Assembly: GCF_022014595.1 (NCBI RefSeq) | Contig: NZ_CP091740.1 | Coordinates: forward strand, 1,972,200 to 2,036,199 | From: Solitalea lacus | GTDB taxonomy: Bacteria > Bacteroidota > Bacteroidia > Sphingobacteriales > Sphingobacteriaceae | Reading direction: 5' to 3' | Length of the DNA: 64,000 nt | Part shown: positions 54,097 to 61,983 of the stretch, one piece after another | Position numbering within the stretch: the stretch's first letter is position 1 | How the letters are laid out: the number at the start of each line of letters is the position of its first letter | The notes under the pieces: model-generated | What the model saw: only the letters and a program-made list of their open reading frames with translations | Told to the model about the DNA's origin: nothing | The model's database searches: none | Program-made: the position numbers and the translations under genes

Positions 54097-54957
54097 ATGA
54101 AACAACTAGTCTCAGATAAGAAAACAGGCGGGGACCTTCTCCTCATAAATAAAGAACAAGACTTTGATCGTCTATTTTATTCGCGTGATCAGGAAAACAA
54201 ATATTTTACCATAGCCTGGAATCGGGGTGAAAAGCAGACTGTAACCATTGATGGGGTAGTGCATGAGTTTATGCCTAATACCATTCTGCCGCTCATGTTT
54301 AATCAATCGTTTTATTTTGAGAGAGCCACCGATGTTGTTGCCTGGCAATTTAACCGTGAATTTTATTGCATCATTGATCATGATGCCGAAGTGAGCTGCG
54401 TAGGTTTTTTATTTGGAATGGGTGAAGAACTGTTTATTAGTTTGGATGAACCAGCACAATATAAGCTGCAATTACTATTTAATATTTTTATAGAAGAGCT
54501 AAATACCCCGGATAATATTCAAAATGAGATGCTTTTGGTTTTGTTAAAACGGCTCATTATATTTATAACGCGGTTGGCAAGATCTAAATACATCCCGGAT
54601 CCAAAACTGCATGACGAACGTTTAGATGTCTTCCGTAAGTTTAATTTATTGGTTGAAGCTCATTTCCGTACTCAACACTCCGTTAATTACTATGCCCAAC
54701 TGTTAAATAAATCGCCAAAGACATTATCGAATTTATTTGCCTTATACAATCAAAAAACTCCAATACAAGTTATTCAAAGTCGAATAATTATTGAAGCGAA
54801 GAGACTTTTGTATTACACCAACAAATCGACCAAGCAAATTACTTACGAATTGGGTTTTGAAGATGCTGCTTACTTCTGCAATTTTTTCAAAAGACATACC
54901 TCTTTATCGCCGCTTGAATTCAGAAATGGTAAGGAGATTGTCTCGGTCGGGAAATAA
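54097..54957 (+). CDS. AraC family transcriptional regulator
   Basis: 286 residues. N-terminal cupin-like sensing domain (about 30-120) and C-terminal double HTH (about 185-280): VNYYAQLLNKSPKTLSNLF and KQITYELGFEDAAYFCNFFKRHTSLSPLEFR. Usual activator. The alpha/beta hydrolase 96 bp downstream and the cupin gene upstream are likely targets. Confidence 0.92.
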   Translation: MKQLVSDKKTGGDLLLINKEQDFDRLFYSRDQENKYFTIAWNRGEKQTVTIDGVVHEFMPNTILPLMFNQSFYFERATDVVAWQFNREFYCIIDHDAEVSCVGFLFGMGEELFISLDEPAQYKLQLLFNIFIEELNTPDNIQNEMLLVLLKRLIIFITRLARSKYIPDPKLHDERLDVFRKFNLLVEAHFRTQHSVNYYAQLLNKSPKTLSNLFALYNQKTPIQVIQSRIIIEAKRLLYYTNKSTKQITYELGFEDAAYFCNFFKRHTSLSPLEFRNGKEIVSVGK

Positions 54958-55053
54958 TTACAAACCTTCGGGAAATATTCCCATTTCCCACCCGCAGTTG
55001 CTGCCGCATCTTTGTACTGTTGATCAAGCATAAAAAAATCAACAGTTAAAAAG

Positions 55054-55851
55054 ATGAATACTTCAAGTTTATTAAACAAATCGAAAAGTGGATTATTATC
55101 CGCAGTAATTGTTTTATCACTAATTATAGGCTCAACTATGGCAACTAACGCTCAAACAAAAGAAGTTAAAAATGTAGTACTGGTACACGGTGCATTTGCA
55201 GACGGATCAGGATGGAAAGCTCTTTACAATGTATTAACCAAAAAAGGCTACAATGTAACAGTGGTTCAAAACCCCTTGACCTCGCTAGAGGATGATGTAG
55301 CTGCAACAAAAGTGGTATTGGACAATCAGGACGGGCCGGCCATCCTGGTAGGCCATTCATGGGGCGGTGCTGTCATCACTGAAGCAGGAAATCATCCAAA
55401 AGTGGCAGGACTTGTGTATGTAGCGGCATTCCAACCGGACAATGGTGAGTCAGCCTTACAATGGTTACAAACGGCTCCTCCAGCTCCGGAAAATGGCGTG
55501 TTGCCTCCGGACGATAAAGGAATCGTGTATTATGATAAAGCTAAGTATCACTCTGGTTTTTGTGCTGACATTAGTAAAGAAGAAGCAGAGTTCATGTATG
55601 CATCTCAAGGTGCTTTTTATGCAAAAGGTTTCGTAACACCTATTACGCATGCAGCTTGGAGAGATAAACCAACTTACGCTCTTGTAGCTACAGAGGATAA
55701 AAGTATCGCTCCTGAAATTCAACGCAACATGTACAAACGTTCCAATACTAAGGTGACAGAGGTAAAAGGCAGCCATGTGATCTTTATGTCACAACCCGAA
55801 GCAGTTGCTAACGTAATTGTAGAAGCGTCCCTAAATGGATCAGCCAAATAA
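55054..55851 (+). CDS. Secreted alpha/beta hydrolase
   Basis: 265 residues. Signal peptide to about 33 (AVIVLSLIIGSTMATNAQT). VVLVHGAFADGSGW near 42-55 gives the oxyanion region and VGHSWGGA near 96-103 the nucleophile Ser; GSHVIFMSQP near 245 gives the His. Fits small esterases/lactonases of the haloalkane/non-haem haloperoxidase-like group. Own terminator follows. Confidence 0.9.
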   Translation: MNTSSLLNKSKSGLLSAVIVLSLIIGSTMATNAQTKEVKNVVLVHGAFADGSGWKALYNVLTKKGYNVTVVQNPLTSLEDDVAATKVVLDNQDGPAILVGHSWGGAVITEAGNHPKVAGLVYVAAFQPDNGESALQWLQTAPPAPENGVLPPDDKGIVYYDKAKYHSGFCADISKEEAEFMYASQGAFYAKGFVTPITHAAWRDKPTYALVATEDKSIAPEIQRNMYKRSNTKVTEVKGSHVIFMSQPEAVANVIVEASLNGSAK

Positions 55852-55867
55852 GGTGCTATAAATAGTT

Positions 55868-55906
55868 TAAAAACCGAATGTCAATAGCTGGCATTCGGTT
55901 TTTTGT
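55868..55906 (+). terminator. Terminator after the alpha/beta hydrolase
   Basis: AAAACCGAATG / CATTCGGTTTT with a short loop and a T-run. Confidence 0.9.
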
Positions 55907-56057
55907 GTTTAATGATTTGATAAAACCAGTTTCTGTTTACAAAAATTAAGAAGTTGTGCTGAGCAGGAACAATTTGGTTGGAATCGTGTTTTTTGATTTT
56001 ATATAACAGGTCATTTTGACAAGTATCAATTTTGTACAGTATTCCCAAAAGTGAATT

Positions 56058-56981
56058 ATGGACGCTTATTCTTCAACCATTATCAATGCGGTAGCGAAAG
56101 TAAAAACAGCGGTGGTTAAAATTGAAACATACACCCAACAGGATAATAAACGAACAGGAGCAGGAACGGGCTCCGGATTTTTGTTTTCTTCGGATGGGTA
56201 TTTATTTACCAACAGCCATGTTGTTCATAGTGCGTCGCAGGTGCATGTAAAACTTCACGACGGCAGTCAATATCCGGCTCAATTAATAGGTCAGGATACC
56301 GATACTGATCTTGCCATTCTTAAAATTTCTGCAATGGAATTCATGTCGGCGGTATTGGGAGATTCCGGCGATTTGCAAATTGGTCAATTAGTTATTGCCA
56401 TAGGCAATCCGCTTGGTTTTCAGCACACAGTAACTACCGGTGTAGTAAGCGCATTGGGCCGTTCGCTTCCATCGCAGTCCGGTCGGATGATGGATGGAAT
56501 GATCCAGACCGATGCTGCACTCAATCCAGGTAATTCGGGCGGTCCGCTGATCAACGCTAATGGTGAAGTTGTTGGCGTCAATACCGCTACCATACGGGGT
56601 GCCCAGGGTCTTTGCTTTGCCATCAGTATCAATACTGCCAAGGAGGTTGCTAATGAATTGATCCATTTCGGAAAAGTAAAAAGAGCCTGGCTCGGACTCT
56701 CCATGCAACAAATAGACCTTGTCCCTAAGCTGCGTTCTATAAATAATTTATCCAGTAAGACAGCATTGTTTATTACCGATGTAGCTAAGGGTAGTCCGGC
56801 AGAGAAAGCTGGTATTATTAGCGGAGACATCCTGATTGCTTTTAATGATCACGCAATAGAAACGGTAGATCATTTATTTAAACAGCTTACAGCAGATAAG
56901 ATCGGGCAGCTCCAGTATTTGGTGATCCTGCGGCGTTTTGCTCGGACAGAATTACGTATTACACCCGCACAGAGAAATTGA
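56058..56981 (+). CDS. HtrA/DegP-like S1C serine protease
   Basis: 307 residues. Catalytic His in TNSHVVH near 54, Asp in TDTDLAIL near 83, Ser in NPGNSGGPL near 159, then one PDZ domain (about 215-300; SPAEKAGIISGDILIAFND). No signal peptide is seen, so it may act in the cytoplasm, unlike classical DegP. Quality control protease. Confidence 0.92.
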   Translation: MDAYSSTIINAVAKVKTAVVKIETYTQQDNKRTGAGTGSGFLFSSDGYLFTNSHVVHSASQVHVKLHDGSQYPAQLIGQDTDTDLAILKISAMEFMSAVLGDSGDLQIGQLVIAIGNPLGFQHTVTTGVVSALGRSLPSQSGRMMDGMIQTDAALNPGNSGGPLINANGEVVGVNTATIRGAQGLCFAISINTAKEVANELIHFGKVKRAWLGLSMQQIDLVPKLRSINNLSSKTALFITDVAKGSPAEKAGIISGDILIAFNDHAIETVDHLFKQLTADKIGQLQYLVILRRFARTELRITPAQRN

Positions 56982-57014
56982 GATTTCAGAAAAATTTACA
57001 AAAGCTTAAAATTG

Positions 57015-57039
57015 AAAAAGAGCAAGCATTGATTGCTCT
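57015..57039 (-). terminator. Terminator for the PAP2-like gene
   Basis: AGAGCAA / TTGCTCT stem between the two convergent genes, with a T-run on the minus-strand side. Confidence 0.65.
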
Positions 57040-57043
57040 CCTG

Positions 57044-57769
57044 TTAGTTTTGTTGATGTAGATTGCTTAGCCTTTTGCTAATTGTCCATGCCCATAGCGT
57101 AAAAATGATTGCTCCTAAGACATCAACCGTATAATGTACATGTTGCCATAACAGCATGATAGAAACGAACAATAATGAAACTAAGAAAAGTAGCTTAACC
57201 CATGTGTTTGATGCTGCTAAAAAAAGAATCAACAGGATAGCTGCATGACCGGAAAAGAATAAATCTTTAGTGATGACAATTCCATTGTAGGCGATTTTTT
57301 GCACAAACGGATCACTAAGGGGAATAATCCCTTTGGGAGGATCAAGTTTAATAAAATACAAGGTAATGATTCTTAATGAGTAAATAATAACGATCGTTTG
57401 CAGTACACGCAGCAGCAAGAAGGGGGTGTTGAAAAAGTAGAGCAATCCCACTAACAAAACACTGTAAATTACCCCAAAAATATATGTAGACAGATCAACC
57501 GGTTCTAATTGATTTAATATCCAGTCATTTAATAGAATGCCTTCCCTGTTTTCAATGTAACTGAAAAAGTGATTCATAAAAACAACTAATCCACCAAAAT
57601 AGATTAACGTAATGATCAGGCTTAACTGAAAGCCTTTCGTTCTAAAAGCCTGCAGCCATTTAAATTTAAGTTGATGAATAGATCTATCCTCTTTAACCTT
57701 TTGCAAAGCGATTATTATAGAATGTACCTTAATCTTTTCTTCTGTATAATGAAGCAGCAATCTGCTCAA
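57044..57769 (-). CDS. PAP2-like / sphingomyelin synthase-like membrane phosphatase
   Basis: About 241 residues, start uncertain (TTG at 57769; no good ATG). Six hydrophobic helices. FFSGHAAILL near 170 and HYTVDVLGA near 212 match the catalytic His-His-Asp of the PAP2_C (sphingomyelin synthase-like) group. Overlaps the end of the SDR gene by 41 bp. Bacteroidota make sphingolipids, so a role in phospho-sphingolipid or phospholipid head-group exchange is possible. Confidence 0.7.
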   Translation of the reverse strand: MSRLLLHYTEEKIKVHSIIIALQKVKEDRSIHQLKFKWLQAFRTKGFQLSLIITLIYFGGLVVFMNHFFSYIENREGILLNDWILNQLEPVDLSTYIFGVIYSVLLVGLLYFFNTPFLLLRVLQTIVIIYSLRIITLYFIKLDPPKGIIPLSDPFVQKIAYNGIVITKDLFFSGHAAILLILFLAASNTWVKLLFLVSLLFVSIMLLWQHVHYTVDVLGAIIFTLWAWTISKRLSNLHQQN

Positions 57770-58508
57770 TTACTGATTTTGGCAGTAATCTTACCATTAA
57801 AGCCGTAAACTGGTTGCTCAATCCCGGAATCAACTCTTTTCTGCCATTAAACATTCCTTTTACGGCAATTCGAGCTACCGTTTCTGCCGAAAGTGCCATT
57901 TTATCTGAAGTTCTTTTCAGATGAAGCATTCCGGCACGCTCAACAAAACCAGTTTTAACGCTGCCGGGGGCTAGTAGGCTAACAGAAATTGAGGTGTGCT
58001 TTAATTCATGTGCCAAGGCTCGGGTAAAGGTATTGACCAATGCTTTTGATGCCGAGTATAAACCGAATGTTGGTATCGATTGGAATCCGGCCATGCTCCC
58101 CGTATTTAATATATATGCCTGGGGTTGTTGCAGCAAAACAGGAATCATTAAATGCGTAAGATTAATCATCGTCCACACATTTACCTGCAACATGTTATTT
58201 TGATCGTTTAAGGTTAATTCATTAAAATTTCCCCATAAACCATAACCTGCATTATTTACTAAGATAGAAACCGGGAAATCGTTTTGCTGCACCCAATTTA
58301 AGACTTGTTGAGCGGCGCTTTGTTCTGCCAAATCCAGTGCCAGCCATTGTGCTTTTATCTTATATTTTTCACCCAATTCGGTGGCAACCTTTCTAAGTAG
58401 TTCTTCAGTTTGTGCTACCAATAATAAATCGTAGCTCCTTTGGGCTAAACATTCAGCTATGGCCTTACCTATCCCTTTACTAGCACCTGTTATTAATGCA
58501 TAACTCAT
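57729..58508 (-). CDS. Short-chain dehydrogenase/reductase (SDR)
   Basis: 259 residues, classical SDR. ALITGASKGIGKAIA near 3-17 binds NAD(P), NNAGYG near 87, and YSASKALVNTF carries the Tyr and Lys. Similar to ketoacyl-CoA or ceramide-type reductases (DltE/YqjQ-like). It overlaps the PAP2-like gene and may act in the same lipid path. Confidence 0.88.
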   Translation of the reverse strand: MSYALITGASKGIGKAIAECLAQRSYDLLLVAQTEELLRKVATELGEKYKIKAQWLALDLAEQSAAQQVLNWVQQNDFPVSILVNNAGYGLWGNFNELTLNDQNNMLQVNVWTMINLTHLMIPVLLQQPQAYILNTGSMAGFQSIPTFGLYSASKALVNTFTRALAHELKHTSISVSLLAPGSVKTGFVERAGMLHLKRTSDKMALSAETVARIAVKGMFNGRKELIPGLSNQFTALMVRLLPKSVIEQIAASLYRRKD

Positions 58509-58574
58509 TATAGCAATGTGTTTTATTCTGAGCTTAGGAACTGCTGTTAGCTCTGTTTAATTGATTTTATAGCT

Positions 58575-59396
58575 TTAGAAATGTTTTTTTACAAGATGCT
58601 GCACTTTGTGATAAAGCGGCGTCCAGCTATTTTCGGACCTTGGCTTATATTTACCCTGAACAATAGGAATATACATCACCCTTCTTCTGCTTGCTTCGCC
58701 AGATAAAGTGGAGAGTGCCACACGGTGCCAAATTCTGCCAGAGTGTACGGTTAAGTCACCGGCTTCAGCAATTATGCAAAACTCATCTTTATCAGGATCG
58801 TTATCCAGAAAATAACGTTTGCGAAAAAGCATCTGATATAAACTCTGCTTATGGCTACCCGGAATAATTCTTAATCCTCCTTTTTCAATCGGTGAATCAT
58901 CCAGGTAAATACCAACATTCAGCATTGGATTTAAAGTAAACTGAGTAAATAAATCACGTAGCCCATCGGTATGCCAGCCCATTTTTGTGTAATTACTTTT
59001 TCCTGTATTCACATAATGGCTTATCACCAAACCGTCTTTTTCATTCTCCGTCAAACGGGCATTATCCCCAATAAATTTTGTTAATAAACTTATGTGCGGA
59101 TCTTGTAATAAGTTATGTAAGAATTGACTGTGTAATGAAGAAAATGCGAAGCGTTGAACAATTTCTTTTCCATTCTCGTCTTCACCATATTTAATAGGAA
59201 TACCGTTAACTTTTTCAAGTCCCTGAGTAATCCATTTATTTTCAAGCTCACTTATTGCTTCCAATGTAGCTGCAACTTTTTCGGTAGATATAAATTTTTT
59301 AAAATGAATAAACCCGTATTTATCAAAAAAATCCAGTTGCTCTGCTGTTAACTCATCAGCAAGAAAAAATTTCTTGTTATAGTCATTTGTCGGCAT
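58575..59396 (-). CDS. Phytanoyl-CoA dioxygenase family protein (Fe/2OG oxygenase)
   Basis: 273 residues. MGWHTDGLRDLF near 140 gives the HxD of the iron triad, LTVHSGRIWHRVALS near 222-236 the distal His and the 2OG-binding Arg. Hydroxylates small or lipid-like substrates with oxygen and 2-oxoglutarate; substrate unknown. Same strand as the SDR and PAP2-like genes, 66 bp upstream of the SDR. Confidence 0.85.
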   Translation of the reverse strand: MPTNDYNKKFFLADELTAEQLDFFDKYGFIHFKKFISTEKVAATLEAISELENKWITQGLEKVNGIPIKYGEDENGKEIVQRFAFSSLHSQFLHNLLQDPHISLLTKFIGDNARLTENEKDGLVISHYVNTGKSNYTKMGWHTDGLRDLFTQFTLNPMLNVGIYLDDSPIEKGGLRIIPGSHKQSLYQMLFRKRYFLDNDPDKDEFCIIAEAGDLTVHSGRIWHRVALSTLSGEASRRRVMYIPIVQGKYKPRSENSWTPLYHKVQHLVKKHF

Positions 59397-59825
59397 CTTT
59401 TTTAATAAAAGGTAAACTAATTAATAATACGGAATTAATTGTTCATTTAATAGTACTTAGTTCATTTTAATTCTTCCTCTAAAGGAAAAGAATTTGGAGA
59501 CTTTCTTCTACAAATAAAGAGCCCTGTTTCTAGAGATCTATTGATTTAAACACAGATCGGCTTACTCTTCATCATGTTAAGAGCAATTTGCAGTCCAAAT
59601 TTTTTTCTCTGCATCAGTTCAATTTTTGCGGTCAGAGAGACTTTTGCTTATTTTGATCCGAGGTGACACTAACAAAATTTCACAATGAAGATTCGATACT
59701 AGTAGATGAAGTATACGATGTTAGTGTAAGGGAATAGTAATTCTGTTTTTCTTGGGCGAATTCCTATGTCAAAACAGCTTTAGAAAGTCCTTAAATCTAA
59801 AGCTAATATGTTTTAGGAACATCTT
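59397..59825. other. Gene-free spacer
   Basis: AT-rich. A minus-strand reading near 59548-59632 (IELMQRKKFGLQIALNMMKSK) has the look of a transposase tail, but no frame, start or repeat supports it. Nothing firm. Confidence 0.3.
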
Positions 59826-60077
59826 TTATTCTTTTAACTCCTCAAGTATTTCTTCTGGTATTTTGAAATCAAAAAAATCACTCAATGATATACCGAGCGC
59901 ATTAGTAATTTGTAAAAGTTGAAAAACGGATGGATTTATATTGCCCTGTTCTAATCTGTTTATGCTCTGTTTATCTTTATTACACAGGTGTCCAAGTTCA
60001 GGTTGCGAAAGCCCTTTTTTGTTTCTTAAATAGGCAATTCTTTTACCAATTAATATTTTGAACTTATCCTTAGGCAT
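59826..60077 (-). CDS. XRE family regulator
   Basis: 83 residues from the ATG at 60077 (MPKDKFKILIGKR); a TTG-initiated frame to 60098 is less likely. Helix-turn-helix KKGLSQPELGHLCNKDKQSINRLEQGNINPSV at about 20-51. Stands alone. A 7-bp-arm dyad lies upstream and may be its operator. Confidence 0.88.
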   Translation of the reverse strand: MPKDKFKILIGKRIAYLRNKKGLSQPELGHLCNKDKQSINRLEQGNINPSVFQLLQITNALGISLSDFFDFKIPEEILEELKE

Positions 60078-60122
60078 GTTAATAGCATTAGGATGCAAGC
60101 TCTTTAGATATATTTATTTTTG

Positions 60123-60142
60123 AGTAAACGTATTTGTTTACT
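60123..60142. promoter_or_regulatory. Dyad upstream of the XRE gene
   Basis: AGTAAAC-gtattt-GTTTACT, perfect inverted repeat 46 bp ahead of the XRE start; probable autoregulatory site. Confidence 0.55.
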
Positions 60143-60270
60143 TTTGAATTTTATTTTATATTTGTCTTAAGGTAATCATGATAGGTATTTATTTATTCAA
60201 TATTTAACCTTTCATGATTAAATTAATAATTTTGCGGCACTTCAAGAAAATAAGTTAGAGGTACCGCTTA

Positions 60271-60445
60271 CGAGCCTCGCCACGAAATCTGGTAAATTGA
60301 ACGCGAGAGTAAGTGAGAACCCATTCCCTATATTTTTATAGGGCTGGGACTCGCTTGTGTCTTTTGTGTTCACCTGTCTTTCATTTTATGATGGGCAGAA
60401 GGCTTACCAGGGCCTCGTGACAAAAGGCAGAGTCCCAGCCCTATT
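60271..60445 (+). ncRNA. Structured non-coding stretch with crossing complementary arms
   Basis: Four arms: CACGA...CTGGTAA (60281-60295) pairs with TTACCAG...TCGTG (60404-60419), and TAGGGCTGGGACTC (60339-60352) pairs perfectly with GAGTCCCAGCCCTA (60430-60443). Order makes the two helices cross. ATAGGG can also pair with a nearby CCCTAT (60326-60331). No coding frame fits. May be an RNA regulator or leader of the 60645 operon. Confidence 0.45.
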
Positions 60446-60644
60446 ATTTTCTATAATCTCTGGTATTCTCCCCTCTAGGCTCTTTTAATATGCAACCAAT
60501 TAAGAGAGAAATATGAAGTCTTATTTAACCATTCAATTCTTCGAAAAGCTACCACCTTGATCAGGGCAGATGCTGTAGGCATCCGGCTTATTTAGGCCGT
60601 AACATCTTAACAATCCAATCAATTTTCAATTAATCTTAAAAGCT

Positions 60645-61982
60645 ATGAAAGAAAAAACAGGCTTAATGGGATGGGTATGGCCTGTTCCTAAGCCTCAAAA
60701 AACGGTACCGCAGGAGCCCAAAGCTCCTTGCAGGCATAAAGCACGGTGCAGCCTAGTCATCGGAATGCTATGCTGCTGCATCTCGGTAGGCGCGCTAGCC
60801 CAGGGCGCGAGCTTAACGAAGGAAAGAGTTAGTGTGGGTACCAATCTTTCGGATGTGAGTTTAACTACCATTCTCAACTTTCCGTTAAGCTCCGCCCGCC
60901 TCTCAGACTTTAAAGGTAAAGCCGTGATCCTTGATTTCTGGGCGACCTGGTGCGGCTCCTGCGTTTCGGCGATGCCTAAACTGCAAGCCTTACAGGGGCA
61001 GTTTGCCAAAGACTTGCAGGTGCTGCTGGTCACTAATGAAGAACAAGCGAAAATTGCATCCTTCCTCTTAAAGGTCAAACAGGTGAGGGACTTTACCCTG
61101 CCGGTTGTGCTGGACAGGGATCACCGGCTCTGGGAGCTGTTTAACATCCGGCTTGTTCCGCAGTATGCGTGGATCGACCGCCATGGGATCTTTCGCGGCG
61201 TCACTACCTCTGAGCAACTCACCCCGGGCAATATTCAGGATTTTGTCAGCGGCAATTATCACTTTCTGCCTGAACAGGCCGGGGCAGGAAGTTCTGCTGC
61301 AGGTGGAGGGGAGCCGTCGTCGGGTTTGCTGTATAGCTCCACCCTCAGCGGCTACCAAGCGGGAAGTGGAAGCAACAGCTTTATCGGTACGGGGAAGGTA
61401 AAGGCGGTGAACTGTACGCCGGAAATGCTCTTTCGCATTACCTATGGCCAGGGGAAACACCTCTTGCCATATCCCATCTGGAAAACCCGGGTGATCCGGA
61501 AGGATTCCTTGTCCCGTGCCCCAAAGGGGAAGAACACGGCACCCACCTATGGGTACGAGCTGAATTTCCCTGGCGAGGCTACCGATAAACTGCTGGCGAT
61601 GATGCGCGCGGATCTGGAGCGTTACTTTCCGCTAACGGCAAGGCTGGAACAGCAAGCCATCAGCTGTTTGGCCTTACGGTGCAATGGAAAACCCATCCTT
61701 AATTCAACAGGCGGCCCGCCCCAGGCCGAGGAGAATTATTTCGGCGTGCGCCTGGTGAATCACCCCGTTCAGGCGCTCATCGAAACGCTGCAATCCTACT
61801 CAAACCTTGGCATACTGGATGAAACCGGCATCAGCTCGCCCATCGATATAGAGCTGAAGGCAGAGCTGGGCGACCTGGCTCAATTGCAAAAGGCTCTTGC
61901 CGCCTATCATTTGGAATTAACACCAGTCACCCGCCAGGTGGAGGTGCTGGTAATTAAAGATCGTACCACTCAACCTAACTGA
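60645..61982 (+). CDS. TlpA-like redoxin with a C-terminal DUF3738-like domain
   Basis: 445 residues. An unusually long, basic, proline-rich N-terminus precedes the hydrophobic export segment (SLVIGMLCCCISVGALAQ, to about 53). Thioredoxin domain about 65-210 with WCGSC near 106. A Gly/Ser-rich linker (about 223-260), then a C-terminal domain (about 265-445) like DUF3738/TIGR03435 (PGEATDKLLAMMRADLERYF, and VRLVNHPVQALIETL). Base composition is GC-rich unlike genes to the left. 1 bp ahead of the SusC gene, clearly co-transcribed. Confidence 0.85.
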   Translation: MKEKTGLMGWVWPVPKPQKTVPQEPKAPCRHKARCSLVIGMLCCCISVGALAQGASLTKERVSVGTNLSDVSLTTILNFPLSSARLSDFKGKAVILDFWATWCGSCVSAMPKLQALQGQFAKDLQVLLVTNEEQAKIASFLLKVKQVRDFTLPVVLDRDHRLWELFNIRLVPQYAWIDRHGIFRGVTTSEQLTPGNIQDFVSGNYHFLPEQAGAGSSAAGGGEPSSGLLYSSTLSGYQAGSGSNSFIGTGKVKAVNCTPEMLFRITYGQGKHLLPYPIWKTRVIRKDSLSRAPKGKNTAPTYGYELNFPGEATDKLLAMMRADLERYFPLTARLEQQAISCLALRCNGKPILNSTGGPPQAEENYFGVRLVNHPVQALIETLQSYSNLGILDETGISSPIDIELKAELGDLAQLQKALAAYHLELTPVTRQVEVLVIKDRTTQPN

Positions 61983-61983
61983 T

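Noticed and set aside
59548-59632. Possible transposase tail on the minus strand
   Set aside because: Only about 25 codons with weak resemblance; no terminal repeats.
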